From Armatimonadota bacterium (GTDB lineage: Bacteria; Armatimonadota; Hebobacteria; CAIYQO01), in the NCBI GenBank assembly GCA_029553475.1, contig JAKPKV010000131.1, positions 1 through 64,000 of the forward strand: a stretch of DNA of 64,000 nt, in the 5' to 3' direction. Both the position numbers and the translations under genes were made by a program. This document shows positions 60,619 to 64,000 of this stretch, one piece after another (the first letter of the stretch is position 1; every line of letters begins with the position of its first letter). Below the pieces are notes generated by a model. It made no database searches. It worked only from the letters and a program-made list of their open reading frames with translations, and was not told the DNA's origin.

Positions 60619-62007
60619 TCAATCTCGCGTCACAGCAAGGGAGAAGACTTTGCCCGGATTCATGATGCCGGCGGGGTCGAAGACGGCTTTGAGCCGGCGG
60701 TAGAGGTCGAGGTTCTCGGCGGGGACGGCGAGGGGGAGGAGGTCTTTTTTCAGCAGGCCGATGCCGTGTTCGCCGGAGAGGGTGCCGCCGTGTTCGACGG
60801 CGGCGCGGATGAGCGCTTCGGCGGCCTGGCTCACGCGGGCCATCTCGGCGGCGTCGCGGGGGTCGAAGACCAGGTTCGGGTGCAGGTTGCCGTCGCCGAT
60901 GTGGCCGAAAGTGGGCAGCAGCACGTCGTACGCCTCGGCGATCTGCTGGATGCGGCGCACCATGGGCACAATGGCCCTGCGCGGCAGGCTGATGTCCTCG
61001 CCCAGCTTGCTCGGCTTCAGGCGGCCGAGCGAGGGTGAGACCGAGCGCCGTGCCGTCCACAGTTTCTCGCGCGTCTCGTCATCGGTGGCGCGTTCGACGA
61101 CGGACGCGCCGCCCGCCGCGCACAGCGCCACCACGCGCGCCAGCTCCGCCTCCACCGCCGCCGGCTGGCCGTCGCATTCGATGAGGATGAAGGCCTCCAC
61201 GCCGGCGGGCAGGCCGAGTTTTGCCGCGTGCTCGATGCAGTGCAGACAGGCTTTGTCCATGAACTCCAGCACCGAGGGGAGGATGCCCGCGCGCAGGATG
61301 CGGGTGACGATGGCGGCGGCGTCCTCCAGTTGCGGGAAGAGCGCCATCACCGTGCCCACCGCCGGCGGCTTGGGGATGAGGCGCAGCGTCACCTGGGTGA
61401 GCGCGCCCAGCGTGCCCTCCGAGCCGACGAAGAGCTGGGACAGGTTATACCCCACCGCGCTTTTCAGGTACGCGCCGCCGTCGCGGATGACCGCGCCGCC
61501 GGGCAGCACGGCGCGGATGCCGCGCACGTACTCCCGCGTGGTGCCGTATTTCAGGCAGCGCGGGCCGCCGGCGCCGGTGGCGACGTTGCCGCCGATGGTG
61601 CTCTGCTTCAGGCTGGCGGGGTCGGGCGGATAGCAGAGGCCGCGCGCCTCGACCGCCGCCTGCAGGTCGGCCGTCACCACGCCGGGCTCGACGGTGACCA
61701 TCAGGCTGTCTTCGTCCAGCTCGAGGATCGTGCGCATGGGGGCGAAGTTGAGCGCGATGCCGCCGCGTGGCACGCTGCCGCCCGCCAGCCCGCTCGCCGC
61801 GCCGCGCGGGAACACCGGGGTCCGCGTCTCCTGCGCGATGCGCAGCGCCGCGATGACCTCCGCCTCCTCCCGCACCTGCACCACCGCCGCCGGCGCGCCG
61901 TCCAGCAGCGTGCCGCCGTCATAGCCATAGGCGACAAGGGATTCGGCGTCCGTCAACACCCGCCCCGCGGGCAGCGCGGCGGTGAGCGCGTCAATGAAAG
62001 TCGGCAT
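60619..62007 (-). CDS. glcD: GlcD-type FAD-linked glycolate/D-lactate oxidase subunit
   Basis: 462-aa flavoprotein with a PCMH-type FAD-binding domain (TPVFPRGAASGLAGGSVP, GGNVATGAGGPRCLKYGTTREYV, LFVGSEGTLGALTQVTLRL) and the FAD-oxidase C-terminal domain (LLPTFGHIGDGNLHPNLVFDP, GGTLSGEHGIGLLKKDLL, KAVFDPAGIMNPGKVF). It oxidises 2-hydroxy acids such as glycolate or D-lactate. The partner subunits GlcE and GlcF are absent beside it, so either they lie elsewhere or the enzyme works alone like D-lactate dehydrogenases of this family. It is followed by a palindrome. Confidence 0.88.
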   Translation of the reverse strand: MPTFIDALTAALPAGRVLTDAESLVAYGYDGGTLLDGAPAAVVQVREEAEVIAALRIAQETRTPVFPRGAASGLAGGSVPRGGIALNFAPMRTILELDEDSLMVTVEPGVVTADLQAAVEARGLCYPPDPASLKQSTIGGNVATGAGGPRCLKYGTTREYVRGIRAVLPGGAVIRDGGAYLKSAVGYNLSQLFVGSEGTLGALTQVTLRLIPKPPAVGTVMALFPQLEDAAAIVTRILRAGILPSVLEFMDKACLHCIEHAAKLGLPAGVEAFILIECDGQPAAVEAELARVVALCAAGGASVVERATDDETREKLWTARRSVSPSLGRLKPSKLGEDISLPRRAIVPMVRRIQQIAEAYDVLLPTFGHIGDGNLHPNLVFDPRDAAEMARVSQAAEALIRAAVEHGGTLSGEHGIGLLKKDLLPLAVPAENLDLYRRLKAVFDPAGIMNPGKVFSLAVTRD

Positions 62008-62151
62008 ACGCCGTTATTTCCATTTCGGGAGGCACCTATCCTTTTCGCGATAGCCGTGGCGCCACCGCGTGAAGGGGCGTATCGCCCGTCGTCTCTTCGC
62101 GACTGGACGATGCGTCATGCGCGGCGCTATTACCCCCGCGCCGGTTCACCG

Positions 62152-62199
62152 CGTATCACCCCGCACGCTATGCTAATTTGCACAATGCGGGGTGATACG
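62152..62199. repeat. 14-bp inverted repeat hairpin
   Basis: Arms 62152-62165 and 62186-62199 are exact complements around a 20-nt loop, in the 658-bp gene-free stretch upstream of glcD. A further 8-bp pair (62210-62217 with 62247-62254) follows. From 62285 to 62400 the sequence is AT-rich with no gene. Confidence 0.6.
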
Positions 62200-62451
62200 T
62201 CTTTGTGGGCGGAATGGTGATTTGCGCATTGACCATTTTGCATTGGCCATTCCGTCCGCACGGCGCTGCACCCCTCCCGCTGGAACATGCGTTTGTTTAC
62301 AGGAGTATACTTACATTTGTTTGTACTGTCAAGGGGTTGGTTGAAATTTTTGTTTGGGATAATAGCCATACTTGTCCGAAATACGTTTGCGCTGACCAAG
62401 TAGGACAGCGCCTCGTTCGCGTATAACGGATAAGTACCCCCAACCCCTAAC

Positions 62452-62643
62452 TGTCGCGGGTCGTCGCCTTGTCCCGTGCTCTGTCGTCCGCGCCCTCCGC
62501 GGCGCGTGTTGGCGCATTGCTACACCGTGCCCGACGCTGGTGTTGTCGGACACGGTGGCGCATTTTGGTCACACGCGCCGCGGAGGGCGCGGACTACCGG
62601 TCGCGTGTTTACGGGACACGGTACAGCGTGACGACCCGCTACA
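62452..62643. repeat. small TIR element (TGTAGCGGGTCGTC family), copy 2
   Basis: Terminal repeats 62452-62470 and 62625-62643 pair at about 15 of 19 positions. A perfect 24-bp inner inverted repeat (62486-62509 with 62571-62594) and an inner CACCGTG/CACGGTG stem make one long hairpin. It ends 22 bp before a truncated transposase gene. Confidence 0.7.
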
Positions 62644-62665
62644 CCTAACCACAGGAGACGCTGTC

Positions 62666-62869
62666 ATGAAGTAGAGTACCAGCGTGTTCGCCCAACTCCT
62701 AGAGGAACTGCCGCGCACCGAGTTCGCCCGCCTCGTTCAGGAGACCAACGCCGAGCGCCACAGCCAAGGCTTCAGCAGTTGGGACCAGTGTATCGCCATG
62801 CGCTGTTGCCAACTGGCCCAAGCCCACAGCCTTCGCGAGCTCCGCGACGGCTTGGTCGTCACCGGGGCA
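62666..62869 (+). pseudogene. IS4-family transposase N-terminal remnant
   Basis: After ATGAAGTAG (third codon a stop) the frame reads VFAQLLEELPRTEFARLVQE, then GFSSWDQCIAMRCCQLAQAH and SLRELRDGL, the DUF4372-like N-terminal domain of IS4-type transposases. Similarity ends abruptly near 62865, and the catalytic DDE core is gone. The 3' break lies 60 bp before the next gene's start. Confidence 0.8.
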
Positions 62870-62932
62870 CCGCTGCCGCGCCGGATGTTTCTATGTTACA
62901 ATACGCGCAACCACTGCCAAGGAGATCACCCG

Positions 62933-64000
62933 ATGACCGTGACCACTGACCATGCCGTGCTGCGCGAGCTGGCGCGCGAATACGCGGAGATCGCCGCCGA
63001 CCCGATTCAGGAGGAGAAGCGGCGGCTGTGGAGCGCGCACAACAGCCTGAAGAAGACGCGCATCCCCGTGCTGGCGACGTACGGCATGTGGAACGTCTGG
63101 TGCCGCGAGGTCTTCGGCGAGGACACGCTGCACTGCGCAGACCCCTTCTACCGGGGGCACGAGCGCGCGCTGCGCATGATGATCTTCAACCACCGGGTGG
63201 TGGGGGACGACTTCATCCTGGAGCCGTGGATCACCCAGGGCGCGGCGGTGAGCGGCGCCTGGGGGCGGATGTGGGGAGTGGACGAAGCCTCCCATAGCTC
63301 GGGCATGGAAGGCGGCGCGGTGAAGTATGATCCGCCCATCGTCGCGTGGAGCGACATGGCGACGATGCGCCCGGTGCGCCACGCGGTAGACGAAGCGGCC
63401 ACCCGCATCAGCGTGGAACGCCTGCATGACGCCGTCGGCGACCTGCTGCCCATTGACGTGAGCCGCACCCCGGCGTTCAACGGCTTCACGGCCGATATCT
63501 CCACCGATATCTGCAAGCTGCGCGGGCTGGAGCAGATCATGGTGGACATGTACGACGACCCCGACCACCTGCACCAGTTGCTCGCCTTCATGCGCGACGG
63601 CATCCTCGCCGAGCAGGCGCGCGCGGAGGCGATGGGCCATTACAGCCTCACCTCCGGCGGCAACCAGTGCCTGTGCTACTGCGACGAGCTGGAGTGGCCG
63701 CGGGCGAACAGCGGCCCGCGGAAGCGGAAAGATCTCTGGGGCTTCATGGCCGCGCAGGAGTTCACCCTCATCTCGCCGGAGATGCATGACGAATTTCTGC
63801 TCCGGTACCAACTGCCGATCGTCAGCCAGTTCGGCCTGTCGCACTACGGCTGCTGCGAGAACCTGACGCGGAAAATTGACATGCTGCGGCAGATCCCCAA
63901 CCTGCGCATCATCGCCGTCACCCCCACCGCGGACGTCACGGCGTGCGCCGCGCAGATCGGCACGGATTACGTCATCTCCTGGCGCCCCAATCCCGCCGAC
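62933..64000 (+). CDS. uroporphyrinogen-decarboxylase-fold protein (URO-D paralog F), 3' cut by window
   Basis: 356 residues visible, with the C-terminus beyond the window. Pattern resembles paralogs B and A: RIPVLATYGMWNVWCREVFG, DICKLRGLEQIMVDMYDDPDHLHQLLAFM, and SQFGLSHYGCCENLTRKIDML, where His304 is followed by Cys307-Cys308 rather than the His-x-Cys spacing. AAGGAG (62919-62924) supports ATG 62933, and TACAAT at 62897-62902 is a possible -10. The promoter region sits directly on the breakpoint of the truncated IS4 transposase, so the insertion may have replaced the original upstream sequence. Confidence 0.68.
   Translation, partial: MTVTTDHAVLRELAREYAEIAADPIQEEKRRLWSAHNSLKKTRIPVLATYGMWNVWCREVFGEDTLHCADPFYRGHERALRMMIFNHRVVGDDFILEPWITQGAAVSGAWGRMWGVDEASHSSGMEGGAVKYDPPIVAWSDMATMRPVRHAVDEAATRISVERLHDAVGDLLPIDVSRTPAFNGFTADISTDICKLRGLEQIMVDMYDDPDHLHQLLAFMRDGILAEQARAEAMGHYSLTSGGNQCLCYCDELEWPRANSGPRKRKDLWGFMAAQEFTLISPEMHDEFLLRYQLPIVSQFGLSHYGCCENLTRKIDMLRQIPNLRIIAVTPTADVTACAAQIGTDYVISWRPNPAD

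Overview
This 64 kb window is a high-GC bacterial chromosome segment, probably from the Armatimonadota or a close relative. That placement is an inference. It rests on four secreted pseudopilin-like proteins with a [11 protein letters not shown]-terminus and an H-x9-DG signature, on repeated uroporphyrinogen-decarboxylase-fold (URO-D) proteins, and on an outer-membrane LPS permease beside secreted polysaccharide-degrading enzymes. No rRNA or phylogenetic marker set is present to prove it. Most genes start at ATG behind a clear GGAGG-type ribosome site, and several have sigma-70-like -35/-10 boxes.

Layout: 0.2-5.6 kb, four tandem pseudopilin-like genes with a shared N-terminus and different C-terminal halves. 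6.2-9.8 kb, a large secreted GH95-like enzyme with CBM9-like and LamG-like domains. 9.8-13 kb, MgtC-family protein, L-aspartate oxidase and an exported beta-carbonic anhydrase. 13-21.3 kb, a URO-D protein, an esterase, an Old-Yellow-Enzyme/GltD fusion, a DUF4434-like barrel, YraN and RNase PH, with two small genes each enclosed in a long inverted repeat (four-helix-bundle and GxxExxY). 21.5-27 kb, a 1259-aa heparinase-like protein, GatC and a second URO-D protein. 27-33 kb, a beta-propeller-like protein and an exported M14 peptidase whose 3' half begins an AT-richer stretch holding two more exported proteins. 33-43.7 kb, housekeeping genes: SurE, ComB, nucleoside hydrolase, PBP2, a SRPBCC protein, an LptF/G permease, a BON protein and a PabB-PabC fusion. 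43.8-47.3 kb, a GH17-like lipoprotein, a second lipoprotein and an MFS transporter. 47.3-51.8 kb, tRNA-Lys followed by a less GC-rich, repeat-flanked segment with an FMN-riboswitch-controlled ribB, an acetyltransferase, a lipoprotein and a broken sigma factor. 52-59.2 kb, an AraC regulator divergent from a probable operon of URO-D, URO-D, GH2, a broken GH95-like gene and a further URO-D. 59.2-64 kb, an exported BNR-repeat protein, a GlcD-type oxidase, a transposase remnant and a sixth URO-D protein cut by the window end.

The organism seems specialised in degrading complex polysaccharides: exported GH95-, GH17-, heparinase-like and BNR proteins, with an intracellular GH2. The URO-D proteins repeatedly accompany these genes, and one operon fuses the two themes under AraC control.

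The strongest unexplained signals are non-coding. There are two IR-bounded single-gene cassettes of 440 and 474 bp, with a solo copy of one repeat 22 kb away. A ~250 bp structured repeat occurs twice in full and once degenerate, and the first copy abuts the tRNA-Lys 3' end. At least four further families of inverted-repeat intergenic elements are present.
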